DNA from: Podocnemis expansa
Taxonomy: Eukaryota > Chordata > Testudines > Podocnemididae
DNA length: 64,000 nucleotides
Direction: 5' to 3'
Assembly: GCA_007922195.1 (NCBI GenBank)
Contig: ML682008.1
Coordinates: forward strand, 8,615,764 to 8,679,763
The translations under genes were made by a program, and so were the position numbers. A model generated the notes under the pieces. It did not search any database. It was not told the DNA's origin and saw only the letters and a program-made list of their open reading frames with translations. Of this stretch, positions 24,353 to 35,110 are shown one piece after another. How positions within the stretch are numbered: position 1 is the first letter of the stretch; each line of letters opens with the position of its first letter.

Positions 24353-25773
24353 CTACCAGAGGCCTGGGAGTTTGAGGGTTCTGCGCAGTATCTTAGCTGT
24401 TCCTAGCACTGCACTCTTCTGGACAGAGAGCTCTGATGTTGTTCCTGGGATCTGTTGGAGCCACTCCCCCAGCTTAGGAGTCACAGCCCCGAGTGCTCCT
24501 ATCACCACCGGGACCACTTTGGCCTTTACTTTCCACATCCGCTCTAGTTCCTCTTTCAGGCCCTGGTACTTCTCCAGCTTCTCATACTCCTTCTTCCTGA
24601 TGTTGCTGTCACTTGGCACGCTACATCTATCACCACCGCTGTCTTCTGGTCCTTGTCTGTTACCACAATGTCTGGTTGATTGGCCAGTACCTACCTGTCC
24701 ATCTGGATCTGGAAGTCCCACAGAATCTTAGCCCTGTTATTCTCCACGACCTTCTGTGGAATCTCCCATCTGGTCTTGGAAGGGTCTAGCCCATACACTG
24801 TGCAGATGTTCCTGTACACAATGCCAGCTACTTGGTTGTGCCGTTCAGTGTATGCTGTTCCTGCCTGCATCTTACATCCTGCCACTATGTGTTGGACTGT
24901 CTCTGAGGCCTCTGTGCACAGTCTGCACCTTGTGTCCTGTCTAGTGTGGTAGACCCCTGCTTCAATGGATCTGGTGCTCAGTGCCTGTTCTTGTGCTGCT
25001 ATGATCAGTGCCTCAGTGCTGTCTTTTAGTCCAGCCCTTTCCAGCCACTGGTAGGATTTCCCAGTGTCAGCCACCTCAGCTATCTGTCGATGGTACATCC
25101 CATGCAGGGTATTGTCTTGCCATGGCACTTCTGCTTGATCTCCCTCCCATGTCTGCTGCTGCCTCAGGCATTCTCTCAGCAGCTCATCTTTGGGTGTCAT
25201 CTTACTGATGTACTCCTGGATGCTCTGGGTTTTGTCCATGACAGTGGCTTTGACACTCACCAAACCCCGCCTGCCTTCTTTCCGGCTGGTGTACAGTCTC
25301 TGGGTGTTGGATTTGGGGTGGAAACCACCGTACATTGTGAGGAGCTTCCGGGTTTTCACATCGGCAGCCTCCATGTCCTCCTTTGGCCAGCTCACTATAC
25401 CGGCAGGGTATCTGTTGACTGGCAGGGCGTACCTGTTGATGGTGTGGATCTTTTTCTTCCCATTGAGCTGGCTCTTCAGGACCTGTCTTATCCTTTGGTG
25501 GTACTTGGATGTTGCTGTCTTCCTTGCCTCCTCATTGTTGTTCCCATGTGACTGTGGGATGCCAAGGTACTTGTAGCTGGTCTGTATGTCTGCTATGTGG
25601 CCTGCTGGTAGTTCCATCCCATCAGTCTTGACTACTTTCCCTCTCTTTACTACCATCCGGCCACACTTCTCCAGTCCGAATGACATCCCAATATCCTCAC
25701 TGTAGATCCATGTCAGGTGGATTAGCGAGTCGATGTCTCGTTCATTCTTAGCATACAGCTTGATGTCATCCAT
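24353..25773 (-). pseudogene. R4-type LINE ORF, RT catalytic box, CCHC and restriction-like endonuclease
   Basis: The 360-codon minus-strand frame (25773-24691) starts at the catalytic YMDD box (the Tyr codon lies just upstream), followed by thumb sequence (YLGIPQSHGNN, SYALP-like NRYALPVNRYPAGI) and a CCHC motif (C283, C286, H295, C300). The endonuclease begins after an internal stop at 24691 with NQPDIVVTDKDQKTAVVIDV, which holds the PD and second Asp of the PD-(D/E)xK fold. One base is missing near 24618 relative to the copy at 27752-28111, shifting the rest (KKEYEKLEKYQGLKEELERM to the C-terminal LKLPGLW) to the frame 24721-24353. Confidence 0.85.
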
Positions 25774-25818
25774 GTAGAGGAGGTGGCTGATGGTAGTTCC
25801 ACTCTTGAACTTGTATCC

Positions 25819-26963
25819 TTATCCAGTCCTTGTGATTATCTGGCTGAGGGGGTTCAAGCCAATGCAGAACAGCAGCGGGGACAGAGCATCACCTTGGTAT
25901 ATGCCACACTTGATGGCCACTTGTGCAAGCTGTCTTGAGTTGACTTCCAGTGTTGTCTTCCACAGTCCCATTGTGTTCTTGAGGAAGGTCCTTAGTGTCC
26001 TGTTGACTTTGTACAGCGCCAGACATTCACAGATCCATGTGTGCGGCATTGAGTCGTAGGCTTTCCTTTAGTCAATCCAGGCTGTGCTCAGATTGGTCTA
26101 TCTAGAATTTGAGTCTTGGGTGACAGCTCTATCTATGAGCAACTGGTGTTTTGAGCCTCTGGTGGTGTTCCCAATGCCCTTCTGAGCTGTGCTCAGGTAC
26201 TGGCCCATGTGGTCCTGTAGCTTGGCGGCTATGATGCCTGATAGGACTTTCCATGTTGTGGGGAGGCAGGTTATTGGCCGGTAGTTGGACGGTGCTGTTC
26301 CCTTGTGGGGGTCTTTCATGATCAGCACTGTGCTTCCTTGTGTTAGCCAGTCTGAGTGGGAGCCTGCTGCTAGCAGCTGGTTCATCTGTGCTGCTAGGCA
26401 TTCATGCACTGCTGTTAGTTTCTTTAGCCAGTAGTTGTGGATCATGTCCAGTCCAGGTGCTGTCCAGCTCTTCATGTTCTTGACCCGCTGTTGGATGTCT
26501 GCTACTGTGATGGTGACTGGTTCCTGTGGTCTGTTCTCAGGTCCTGCAGCCACTTTGCACTGGTGTTATGAGTCTTCTCTTTCTCCCATATGGTCTTCCA
26601 GTACTGTTCAGTTTCTGCTGTTGGTGGCTCTGCTATTATTGTGTTGTTGCACTGCATTTGGGAGTACACCTTGGATGGTTCTTTGGAGAACAGGGCATTT
26701 ATCTTTTTGGACTCTGCTTCTCTAGTGTATCTCCTTAGCCTGGTAGCTAGTGCTGTGAGCCTTTGTTTAGCAGTCTCTAGGGCTTCAGATGGAGTCAGGC
26801 CCTTGTATTTTTTCCATAGCCGAGATTTATCCTTAATCTCTATACCCTTCTGTAGTTCCACCAGCTGACTAACTTCTCTCTGGGTTGCCTTGATCTTATC
26901 CTCCAACCTCATTTTCCAGGGGGGGTATGTACTGCTGTTCTTCTTGATTGTGTAGCCAAGCAT
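25819..26963 (-). pseudogene. R4-type LINE ORF, reverse transcriptase N-terminal half (three frames)
   Basis: Three minus-strand pieces follow one another: 26963-26502 (a basic helical linker ending in KTIWEKEKTHNTSAKWLQDL), 26553-26098 (fingers region: SWTAPGLDMIHNYWLKKL, then SNYRPITCLPTTWKVLSGI) and 26049-25819 (palm region: GIYQGDALSPLLFCIGLNPLS). Each break is a frameshift. Together they cover the reverse transcriptase up to just before the catalytic YMDD box, which is in the next piece. Confidence 0.8.
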
Positions 26964-27097
26964 CTCCAGGATTACAGAGGCTGTAGCGTATACCAGTTCA
27001 TTGGTTTGAGTTATGTGGTAGTAGGAATTGTCATTAGGGCTCTATTGGCATCTTCTAGCATACTATCTGATGGTACTTCTCCAAAGAGCCTTGGTAA

Positions 27098-27559
27098 TCA
27101 GTCTCGAGTGTTGACTGTAGCTAGTTTATCCATGATCTTATGCCTCATATCAGCTGCTGTGCTCTGTAAGGGAGGGGGTAGCAGTGAAGTTCCAGCTTCA
27201 GGTGTTGCCTGCTCATCTAGTTGTTCTTCTGGGTCTTCTTCTTGAGTCCAGGATGTATTGTGGAGTTGGTCTATCTCAAGTTGTGAGAGCAGCTGCCTCT
27301 TTACTATGTTGAAGCGTTGGGTAACTAGCTGTTTCTCAGTTAATGTGGATGTAGGTCTTTTGTCCATCCATAGTTCCCTCATACATTTCATATATCCCCT
27401 CTCATTAGGTCTACTGTTGTAGTAGCATTCGGTCAGTTCCAGGTTCTCTTGTCTCGTCCATCTATGGTTTGTTCCAGTATCCCACTTATCGTCAAATTGT
27501 CCTGGTTCCCCAACATCTGGCATGGACCTTGTTAATCTGGGTGACGTCCGAGCCAGCAT
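27098..27559 (-). pseudogene. R4-type LINE ORF, N-terminal part (Myb-like)
   Basis: The minus-strand open frame of 153 codons contains GTNHRWTRQENLELTECYYN with further Trp (MRELWMDKRPTS), followed by a Glu/Gln-rich linker. The spacing of aromatic residues resembles the Myb-like DNA-binding region placed before the reverse transcriptase in R2/R4-group elements. It ends at a stop (27098) and continues in another frame, so it is a broken reading frame. The upstream non-coding leader contains A-box and B-box-like sequence. Confidence 0.7.
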
Positions 27560-27629
27560 GACTCTCCTAGTTCATGTCACTCTCATATTTGAGGTAGGCA
27601 AGTGAGGCGTTAGGGGGTCTTTTGCCCAA

Positions 27630-27745
27630 GGACCCCTACTGGGAAGGTAGGCAGGTACCCACCGGGATTTCAACCCCGGTCTCCTGTGTCAAAGGGCATC
27701 ACTCTTAACCACTGCGGTGCTCTTAACCACTACACTATCCAGTCA
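27630..27745 (-). promoter_or_regulatory. tRNA-like leader of the R4-type LINE with A-box and B-box
   Basis: On the minus strand the sequence TAGTGTAGTGG (27727-27737) fits the pol III A-box consensus TRGYNNARYGG. GGTTGAAATCC (27665-27675) fits the B-box GGTTCRANNCC except for one base, and lies in a T-arm-like hairpin (ACCGGG/CCCGGT). The stretch GGAGACCGGGGTT resembles tRNA-Asp. The block GTGGTTAAGAG is duplicated 18 bp apart, which breaks the tRNA fold, so this is not a tRNA gene. It could be the element's own 5' UTR or a captured tRNA fragment. Confidence 0.55.
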
Positions 27746-27751
27746 CCTATA

Positions 27752-28111
27752 GTAGACAAGGACCAGAAGACAGCGGTGGTGATAGATGTAGCAGTGCTAA
27801 GTGACAGCAACATCAGGAAGAAGGAGTATGAGAAGCTGGAGAAGTACCAGGGCCTGAAAGAGGAACTAGAGCGGATGTGAAAAGTAAAGGCCAAAGTGGT
27901 CCCAGTGGTGGTAGGAGCACTCGGGGCTGTGACTCCTAAGCTGGGGGAGTGGCTCCAACAGATCCCAGGAACAACATCAGAGCTCTCTGTCCAGAAGAGT
28001 GCAGTGCTCGGAACAGCTAAGATACTGCACAGAACCCTCAAACTCGCAGGCCTCTGGTAGAGGATCCGAGGTTGAGGAAGACACATACCACCCATAGGGG
28101 TGAGAGGGGAT
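27752..28111 (+). mobile_element. R4-type LINE 3' fragment in opposite orientation (+ strand)
   Basis: This is a second copy of the element's 3' end, starting inside the endonuclease (VDKDQKTAVVIDVAV) and running through KKEYEKLEKYQGLKEELER, a TGA in place of a Trp codon, VVPVVVGALGAVTPKLGEW and the C-terminus, then the same 3' UTR ending GTGAGAGGGGATTTTTTTG. It is severely 5'-truncated and lies head-to-head with the minus-strand copy. The two are very similar base by base. Its 3' end meets TATATATGTATA and then DIRS sequence. Confidence 0.9.
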
Positions 28112-28119
28112 TTTTTTGT

Positions 28120-29185
28120 TATATATGTATAATCTTCTTTCCTGTTACAACATGCCTGGTTCTCTGGATTTCAAGCACTGCAAGAGCTGCCAGAATGGCG
28201 TGCCAGAATGGCATGCCAGCATCAGACAGACATGCAGCCTGTGTAAAATGCTTAGGTGAAGGACATAGATCTCAAAAATGTGTCCACTGCCAAAACCTAA
28301 GCTCAAGAGCCAAAAAGATAGAGGTCTGCATTTAAAACTCTTAATGATGGAATGCCACCTGCATCCGGCATCGGATCCTGGCCAGTCTGACTCTGTTCCT
28401 CTAACTAAGGAGAGGCTCTCACTCCTTCTCATTCTTGCTTAAAAAGGAGAGATTCAACATCATCTATACATAGACTGTGTACTAAAGAGGTGCGCATAGT
28501 TCCTCAGGTATCCACCTCGGACCACAGGGACAAATATAAACTGCTAAAGCAGTTAATGCCCTGAGCAGTTAAACAACCATCAGCCAGAGTTTCAACCACA
28601 CCATCAGCTTCTTTAGTGCCTGCAACAACAACTGCAGCACCAGTGCTGAAACTGGTTCCAACGTCAAAATCAACAGTACTGGACTACCCCACACCACCTA
28701 CTATCTCAGTGCTGAAAACTGAATTTTTGGAACTGACTTTGACCATGCCATCAGACCAACAGTTGGCAACAAACAGTTCCAAGCAATCTTTAACACCTCT
28801 GGCACCACCTCAATCTACAGAACAAGTGCACCGAGGAAGCACATTGAGAAGCAGAAACACCATGACACTACACAGGATGAACACTCAGAATATTCCTTAA
28901 CCATTACAATGCATGGTGCCACTGCCTTCACACTTCCGCTGTCTCCAGCTCGTACTCTGTCTTCACCACTATTGTCTAGCCATGATGACAAGTATAATCA
29001 CCACAGACCTGTTTTTTCTCCTCAGCCACTCTCTCCTCAATCTTGAGGATGTAGAGAACAGCCACTACCTACTATAGCAACATACCCCTGGTATCCTTCT
29101 CCTTCATATGCTCCTCCCTCTGCATACCAGCATCAAGAGCCATGCTGAGACACTTGATCCTATTATTCCGCATGCTTCTCTAGGC
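28120..29185 (+). mobile_element. DIRS-like retrotransposon: gag 5' part
   Basis: Gag begins with ATG at 28152 (MPGSLDFKHCKSC). After a frameshift it continues with a cysteine/histidine cluster (ACVKCLGEGHRSQKCVHC, 28230-28290) typical of the DIRS gag zinc-binding region, then a Pro/Thr/Ser-rich stretch (28616-28900). Several stops occur. The left side is interrupted by the R4-type pair and the right by an LTR-like block. No terminal repeat is visible. Confidence 0.75.
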
Positions 29186-29925
29186 CATCTGTAGTTACCT
29201 TGGGGAGGAAAGGGTTAAAAACCTGGTCAGTGAGTCCCTGGAAAACCAATAGAGACAGAATACAGGTTTAGTATTGGAACAGCAGCCCTGCCTGTTTCTG
29301 TTTCGTAGCAGCAGAGCTCCTGGAAGGATCTGGAGGAGGCCAGAGGCACAGGCCTGAAGGATCCAGTGATATCCTTTCCACAGATAGGGTCAAGTTTGTA
29401 ACTGACCAGGTGTGACTAGAACAGGGAATGTTTAGCTAGACACAGTCAGGGTATTTCTTTGGTTTTGGTTTGTTTTTTGATTCCTCTGTGCTGAGCACAT
29501 GTAACCCCTCCCACTATCCTGTAAGTACCTAGGTTAAATCCCAGAGAAGCAAGTCTCTGTGTTTCTTATCTATTCTTTTTAATTAAAAAAATTACCCTTT
29601 TAAAATAAGCTCTGGTTCTGTGTCCTAAAAGACAAGAGGTTTTGTGTGCATGTGCCTCAGACTGCACAGCCAACTACTAAAGGGAATTCTATCCCAGTTT
29701 CAGTTGATAACCCAGCTGGGGTTCAATCACTCTCCTGAGAGAAGAATAAAAGTGACTGAGAGTACCTCACAGGAAGGAATTCCCAAGTGCATCTTCCTGG
29801 GTTTTCAAGAGGTTTTTGCATTTGGGTGGTGGGAGCAATAGCACTCCAAGGCCAGGAAACTGGGAGCCTTGAAGAGTTTTAAGAGAAGGCTTTAGGGCCA
29901 GTGGGTTTTACAGCCTGTTGCAGGC
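29185..29925. mobile_element. LTR-like insertion within the DIRS gag
   Basis: The DIRS gag-like coding content stops at about 29185 and resumes at about 29925. The intervening 0.74 kb is unrelated: it starts TGTAGTTACC, contains a CCTCCCACTATCCTGTAAGT region and an A/T-rich polyadenylation-like part (29575-29610), and has a candidate CA end in GGGTTTTACA. This is the layout of a solo LTR, but no clean target duplication was found, so the class is uncertain. Confidence 0.4.
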
Positions 29926-31175
29926 TCCCACCTTCTGCACTCAAACAGCCTTGACATCATCTACAACCCAGAAGCATAGACCTCCTTCAAAACCACTACC
30001 TCCACCAACATTAAAACCACAGCTGTCAGAGGAAGAGCTAGAAAAGCCAGAACCAACTTCTCCACCTCACAGCCCTTCCTCACCTACAGATGAAGCCATT
30101 GTGCCTTCCCTACCAACAGTTGGAGAAGACTTCAGACAGTTCCAAGATCTTTTTTGCAACATAGCCAAATCACTGGAAATTTGTATGCTGGATGTCCTGG
30201 AAAATCAACATACGCTTCTCAAGATCTTTTAGACTAGATCATCCACCAGAATAGCCTTCCCAATGATTCTACACTCAGGTATCCTGCAAATGATATTTGG
30301 CAGACGCCTGCCACAATACCAACCACTTCTAAAAGGGCTGACAAAAAAAATATTATGTCCCCAATAAGGACTATGAACATCTATTCAACCATCCACCTCC
30401 TAACTCCTTGGTCATGGAAGCTGCCAATCACTGTCATAAACAGCAGTTTAACAGATCAACACTACATGACAGGTAAGACAAAAAAAATGGATCCGTTAGG
30501 CAGAAAAGTTTATGCTTCGGACACCCTCCAGCTAAGAGTTGTGAATTACATCGCACTGTTAGCCAGTTACGACCACAACAACTACTTCAAGTGAGCAGAT
30601 TTTACTGATTGTATTCCAGAGGAAAGAAAATGACAATTCCACACAATTATCAAAGAAGGACAGTTAATTTCTTGGATGGCTCTATAGGCCATCTTGATAT
30701 CACTGACATGGCTTCTTGTACAATCACCGCAGGAGTTGTGCTGCATTGGTACTCTTGGTTACACTCAGCGGACCACTGCAAACAGTTACAAGCAACCATC
30801 TAAGATACCCCCTTTGAAAAGAAAAGAATATTTTAGGATAAGACAGATGAGATCATGCATTTCAGAGCCAAACTCAAGACCTTTGGCATTTACACTCCTG
30901 TCACACATTCTAGGATATACTGCTACCAACCCTATAATTCTAGGTACCAATTCCAGTATGAAAATAGACTTCCCTATAGATGCCAAGACCAACAGTCACG
31001 CAATCATCAGCAACATCTGTGGCACAGACCTCCATCTAATCAACCCTCAACATCCCAGGCTCTTTCCCCAACATCTCAGTTTTGAGGTTTTGGTCAAGGT
31101 TCTGCACACTTTCCCCAAACTCCAGGTGCCACTACCATCTTTTACTTATGACGATTGCATAAGCCACTTGTTCGA
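29925..31175 (+). mobile_element. DIRS-like retrotransposon: gag 3' part
   Basis: It resumes with a Pro-rich region and an acidic stretch, then VGEDFRQFQDLFCNIAKSLE (30118-30180), the conserved helical part of DIRS gag. Further pieces include a LKTFGIYTPV-like block (30870-30905) that marks the gag C-terminus before Gln/Tyr-rich sequence. Frameshifts and stops throughout show an inactive copy. Confidence 0.7.
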
Positions 31176-32022
31176 ATGATGGTCAACCATTACTAATGAT
31201 AAATGGGTCCTAGATACTATTAGACTAGGGTACACCATTCCTTTTACTACCAGGTCTTCTCTCCACTACCCCGTATCCCTCTTCAGACACCACTCACATA
31301 AAACTACTTCAACAGGAGGTCCTACGTCTCCTACACTTGGGTATGATAGAAGGAGTACCCGAACAACATCATGGAAAGGGTTTCTATTCCCCTTATTTTC
31401 TAACCCAAATGAAATCCGGTAGCTGGCATCCTATTCTGGACATTAGGAAATTGAACAAGTTCATACAATACCAAAAATTTTAGATGATCACCCTCGTAAC
31501 TACCATTCCACCTCTTGAACAGGGAGATTGCTTTGCAGCCCTCTACCTGCAGGACCCTTGTTTTCATGTATCCATACATCCAGCACACGAAAAATACCTC
31601 AGATTCACAATCATATGCATTACCAATATAAGGTTCTACATTTTGGTCTTTCCATAGCACCTCAGGAATTCTCAAAAATATTTTCTGTTGTGGTGGCATA
31701 TCTGCGCAAGCAGGGAGTAATAATCTACCCCACCTTGACGACTGCCTGATAAAAGCTCACTCCTCAACACTGGCATCCCGAGCAGTTGATCACACTGTGA
31801 AGTCTTTTCACAGACTGGGGCTACTCAGAAACAAACAGAAATCTACTCTTCTGCCTACTCAGAACATAGACTTCATAGGAGCCCGCCTCAATTCTCAACA
31901 CACCCCATGGGCTGCCTTCCAAGCCACAGACTTTCTACAATCATCCAGCTCACAAACTCTACCATTTTTACTACAAGAACCACTGCAAGACACTGTCTGC
32001 AACTACTAGGGCATATGGCGGC
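31176..32022 (+). mobile_element. DIRS-like retrotransposon: reverse transcriptase
   Basis: The RT begins with DKWVLDTIRLGYTIPF (31198), a DIRS hallmark. It continues with EGVPEQHHGKGFYSPYF-like and GDCFAALYLQDPCFHVSIHP blocks, HFGLSIAPQEFSKI, and then the catalytic LDDCLIKA, which lies in a shifted frame near 31737-31760. The following frame (31797-32009) holds KSFHRLGLLRNKQKSTLLPT and FIGARLNS. The reading frame is cut by the hAT-type insertion within a LLGHMA motif. DIRS elements use a tyrosine recombinase instead of an integrase. Confidence 0.85.
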
Positions 32023-32929
32023 GAGGGGCATCCCTAGCAAGGTGCGGGGCCCTGCACAAATCACCCTCTACGGGCTCCCACACACCCACCAGCACTGGGG
32101 GGCACGGCCGGCCAGCTCAGGGTTGTGTCTGACACGACACATCATTCTCTAACCCCTCCAGGTTCCTGTTGCTTAATATCAGGAGCCAAGAAGCTCCGCA
32201 AATAGGAGTAGGAGGGAGGGTGATGGATCATACTGTCCCTGGGACTTACAGCCAACTTGCATAGGTTCCCCATGCACTAGGGAAGCTGATGGCATCTGGG
32301 TGCGCAGCTGGCACATGGCTCCATGCCCAGCTGTGAGATGCCACCCTGCCGACCCACATCAGGCACATCTACTGCTGTGGTTCCCAAGATTTTAAATAGA
32401 TCCCACCCCTCCCATGAACTTTGCTGTGATGCTTGCCTTCCCTTTCTGAATGGCAGCAAGGGGGGGGGGGCAGGGGAGGACAGAGCAGGGTGTCAGGAGA
32501 ATAAGTGGAGAAGTGCAGCTGGGTGGCAGGCACCAGGAAAGGCAGCACAGCATCTACAGTTTCCCATGCTGTTCCTGCCCTAGGCCAAATGCCTGAGCAT
32601 GCTGCAGGGCAGAAAATTTAAAAAGGCTCTGGTCTGATCGCAGCTACAGGTTCATGCAAACCAGATGGGGGAAGTTAGGCAACCCATGAGCAAACAAGTC
32701 CATTTCACTCAGGATGGGAAAAGCAAGAAGGATCCACCCCAGAAAGGAAGAAAAAAGGGAAAGAACAAAATACGAAATGAAAATCATGTCTGATCACTAG
32801 CCATTAACAATGATCACACAGGAGCTCTGAGAAAGCAAGACACAGGAAGTTCCATAGATTTACTTGAGAGTCAGCAAATATAAAAGATGAGTAAAAAGAT
32901 GAAAACTTGCCCAGTTATCTGTGGGAGAA

Positions 32930-33092
32930 TGGGCGGGCAACACTAATTGTCACCTACTCACCCTGGGATGGGCAGGGGGAGTTCAAACATCAAGAGATTA
33001 GTTTAAAAACACCATATAATCTTTGGCCAAAAAAAACAAAAGACATTTTTGCCATTCTTGTGATTTTTTGATTGCTTGAAACTGGCAATACT
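32930..33092. repeat. Repeat with GGCAA(C/T)ACT ends (copy 1)
   Basis: It runs from GGGCAACACTAATTG to ACTGGCAATACTG and includes GGGAGTTCAAACATCAAGAG and TTGTGATTTTTTGATTGC. It shares these blocks in the same order with 55485-55666. It is probably a DNA-transposon remnant. Confidence 0.4.
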
Positions 33093-33314
33093 GTATAAGT
33101 TAATACCATATACTTTACTCAAGGAATCCCTTTCCCTAACCATATTCCTCCTGCTTGCGTAGGACCAGGCTTCTGTTGCCACAATGTAGGGACACAGATA
33201 GATAAAATCAATTGAATGTACCTTTAAAGCATCTGTTAGGCAACACTGTATCTGTTCTTTAATATCATAACTGAAATAACTACCTCAGTTTAATAGACAT
33301 TATAACCAAAAGAC

Positions 33315-33419
33315 TAGAATAGAATCATAGGGTTGGAAGGGACCTTGTGAGATCATCAAGTCCAACCCCCTGGGAATTGAACCCAGGGCCTTCTGCATGT
33401 TAAGCAGAAGTGCTAGCCA
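33315..33419 (-). mobile_element. tRNA-derived SINE with CR1 3' tail (copy 1, minus strand)
   Basis: On the minus strand it has an anticodon-arm-like hairpin (CTGC-TTAACAT-GCAG), a perfect B-box GGTTCAATTCC (33373-33383) inside a T-arm hairpin, and then a tail nearly identical to the CR1 3' end (AGGTCCCTTCCAACCCTATG). The tRNA part best resembles tRNA-Val with an AAC-type loop. The 5' part, including the full A-box, is missing. A CR1-type tail allows mobilisation by CR1 reverse transcriptase, as known for other tailed SINEs. Confidence 0.7.
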
Positions 33420-33714
33420 TGTCCAACAAAGCCTGATGTTGTGAATTTAGAACTTCATTTTGTATTCTTGATAAAACTTGTTTTAGGTCTATACTCTGGA
33501 ATTTCATTTAAAGGTATGAACAAGATGTGTGAATGAATGGTGTGTGTGATGGAATCAGTTAACACCAGCCTGTCTTGATGAAATACAAGTACTACCTTAA
33601 TGGTTAAGTCATGCAAACAGCTCCCACAAAAGCAAGGATACACCCCAGAAAGAATAAAACACAAGGCAAAAGTCATGTCTGTAAATGGCTGGTGATCAAT
33701 GATCACACAGGATC

Positions 33715-35110
33715 CCTGTCCAGGCCTGCCTGCCGGCCACCCAGTCTTGTCACCTGGGCTAACAAGAGGTGGGGTGACCCCTGGCCAGTCCTGCCTGCTC
33801 TCCCTGAACTGTGCCTCTGGGCTAGGGGGAGGGGATCCCAGCCAGACATTCCCACTGGCCTCGAGGGCAGGGGTTTGACACGGGCCAGACCTGCCCACCA
33901 GCCCACTGGCCTGGGATTTGACCCCTAGCCAGACCTTCCTGCTGCCTGGGCTACGGGGAGGTGACTCCTGGCCTCACTACCTGGGCTTGATTGGGGGGGG
34001 GCACAAACCCTGGCCACACCTGCCCCCCAGCATTGCTGCCTAGGTTTGGGAGGTGACCCCTGGCCCAGCCCACCCTCCTGGGCTTGGGGGGAAGTGGGGG
34101 TTGACCCCTGCCCAGGGCTGTGACCCTGGCCTGCCACCAGGACTGGTGATGAGGGTAAACAACCACTGGTCCAGTCTGCCCATTGGCCTGCTGGTATTGC
34201 CACCTGGACTGGGGGTGGGGGGGGTAGGTGGGTTGCGGATGATGCCTGGCTCAGCCTGACCCCTGGCCTTGCTGCTTGGGCTTGTGGTGGACAACCCCAG
34301 GCCCATGTGCCCCCCATCCCTGCCACCTTGGCTTTGAAGAGGAACAACCGCTGCTCGGGTCTGCCCCCTGGGGCTCACCACCTGAGCATCGGGGAAGAGG
34401 GGGGCAACCCTGGCCCTGACCTTGCCATCTGGGCTTAGGGGAGGTGACCCATGGCCCAGCCTGTCTGCTGGCTCCCCAGCCTTACCACCTGGTTTTGTGG
34501 GGTGACCACTAGCCCAAATCTGCCCCTAAGTCTGTCCCCCAGCCTCATTGCATGGGCTTATGGGGAGGAAGACCCCTGGCCTGGCCTGCGCACCCAGCCT
34601 CACCACCTGAGCTTGGGGAAGGCGACCCATGGCCCAGCCTGCTTGCTGACCTCCCAGACCTGTTGCCTGGGCTAGGTGGAGATGACCCCTGACCCAGCCT
34701 GCCCCCTGGCCTTGCAGCCTTGGCTGAGGGGGAGCCCTGGCCCAGCCTTCTCTCCAGCCTCACCACCTGGCCTGGGGAGGGGTCAGTCCTTGGCCTGGCC
34801 TGCCTTTCATCCTGCCATCCTCTCACCTGGCCACCAGCATGACCCAGGGCCCAGAGGGGCATGATCCCTGATCTACCTGACCCCCCACTAGCCCAATGTG
34901 ACTTGGGGCCCAGGGAGAGACCTGGATACCCAGCCCCCCTGTCCCTCTCCAGCCTGGCCACTGGCCTGACAAAAGGCCCAGGTGGGCCTGATCCCTGGCC
35001 ACCTGCCCCACATTGGCCTGGAGAGATCCATGGCCCATGGAGCGTCCTGGATCCCCAGGTCCCCCAGACCGTTACTCCGACCTGGCTGCTGGGCCTGACC
35101 CAGGGTCCCT
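33715..35110. repeat. Long degenerate GC-rich minisatellite
   Basis: The word GACCCCTGGCCCAGCCTGCC and variants recur about every 50-60 bp (for example near 34050, 34443, 34501, 34567, 34622, 34681, 34731, 34782), alternating with GCCTCACCACCTGGGCTTGG-like words. All frames are open on both strands, so the ORFs here are artefacts. The word content is related to the arrays at 1.5 and 4.6 kb. Confidence 0.7.

Larger units (their letters stand above)
24300..27745 (-). mobile_element. R4/Dong-type LINE with restriction-like endonuclease, near full length (minus strand)
   Basis: On the minus strand this reads in order: a tRNA-like leader (27745-27630), a DNA-binding N-terminus with a Myb-like stretch (RWTRQENLELTECYYNSRPN), a reverse transcriptase, a CCHC motif, a PD-(D/E)xK restriction-like endonuclease, and a short 3' UTR ending GAGGGGATTTTTC plus a T tract (24284-24300 as A on the + strand). 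The order (RT before a C-terminal restriction-like nuclease, CCHC between them) is that of R2/R4-group LINEs, and the protein wording fits the R4/Dong/Rex6 branch found in fish and reptiles. Several frameshifts and a stop make it inactive. The 3' end abuts a (TA)n run in DIRS sequence. Confidence 0.85.

Noticed and set aside
24318..27245. Plus-strand ORFs of 62-153 codons
   Set aside because: They are antisense shadows of the minus-strand R4-type LINE, which explains the region on the other strand.
27630..27745. A functional tRNA gene (Asp-like)
   Set aside because: The A-box region is duplicated, the acceptor stem does not pair and the B-box has a mismatch. It is continuous with the LINE leader.
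33373..33412. A tRNA-Val gene
   Set aside because: Only the anticodon and T arms are present and the sequence runs into a CR1 tail. A second copy shows that it is a SINE.
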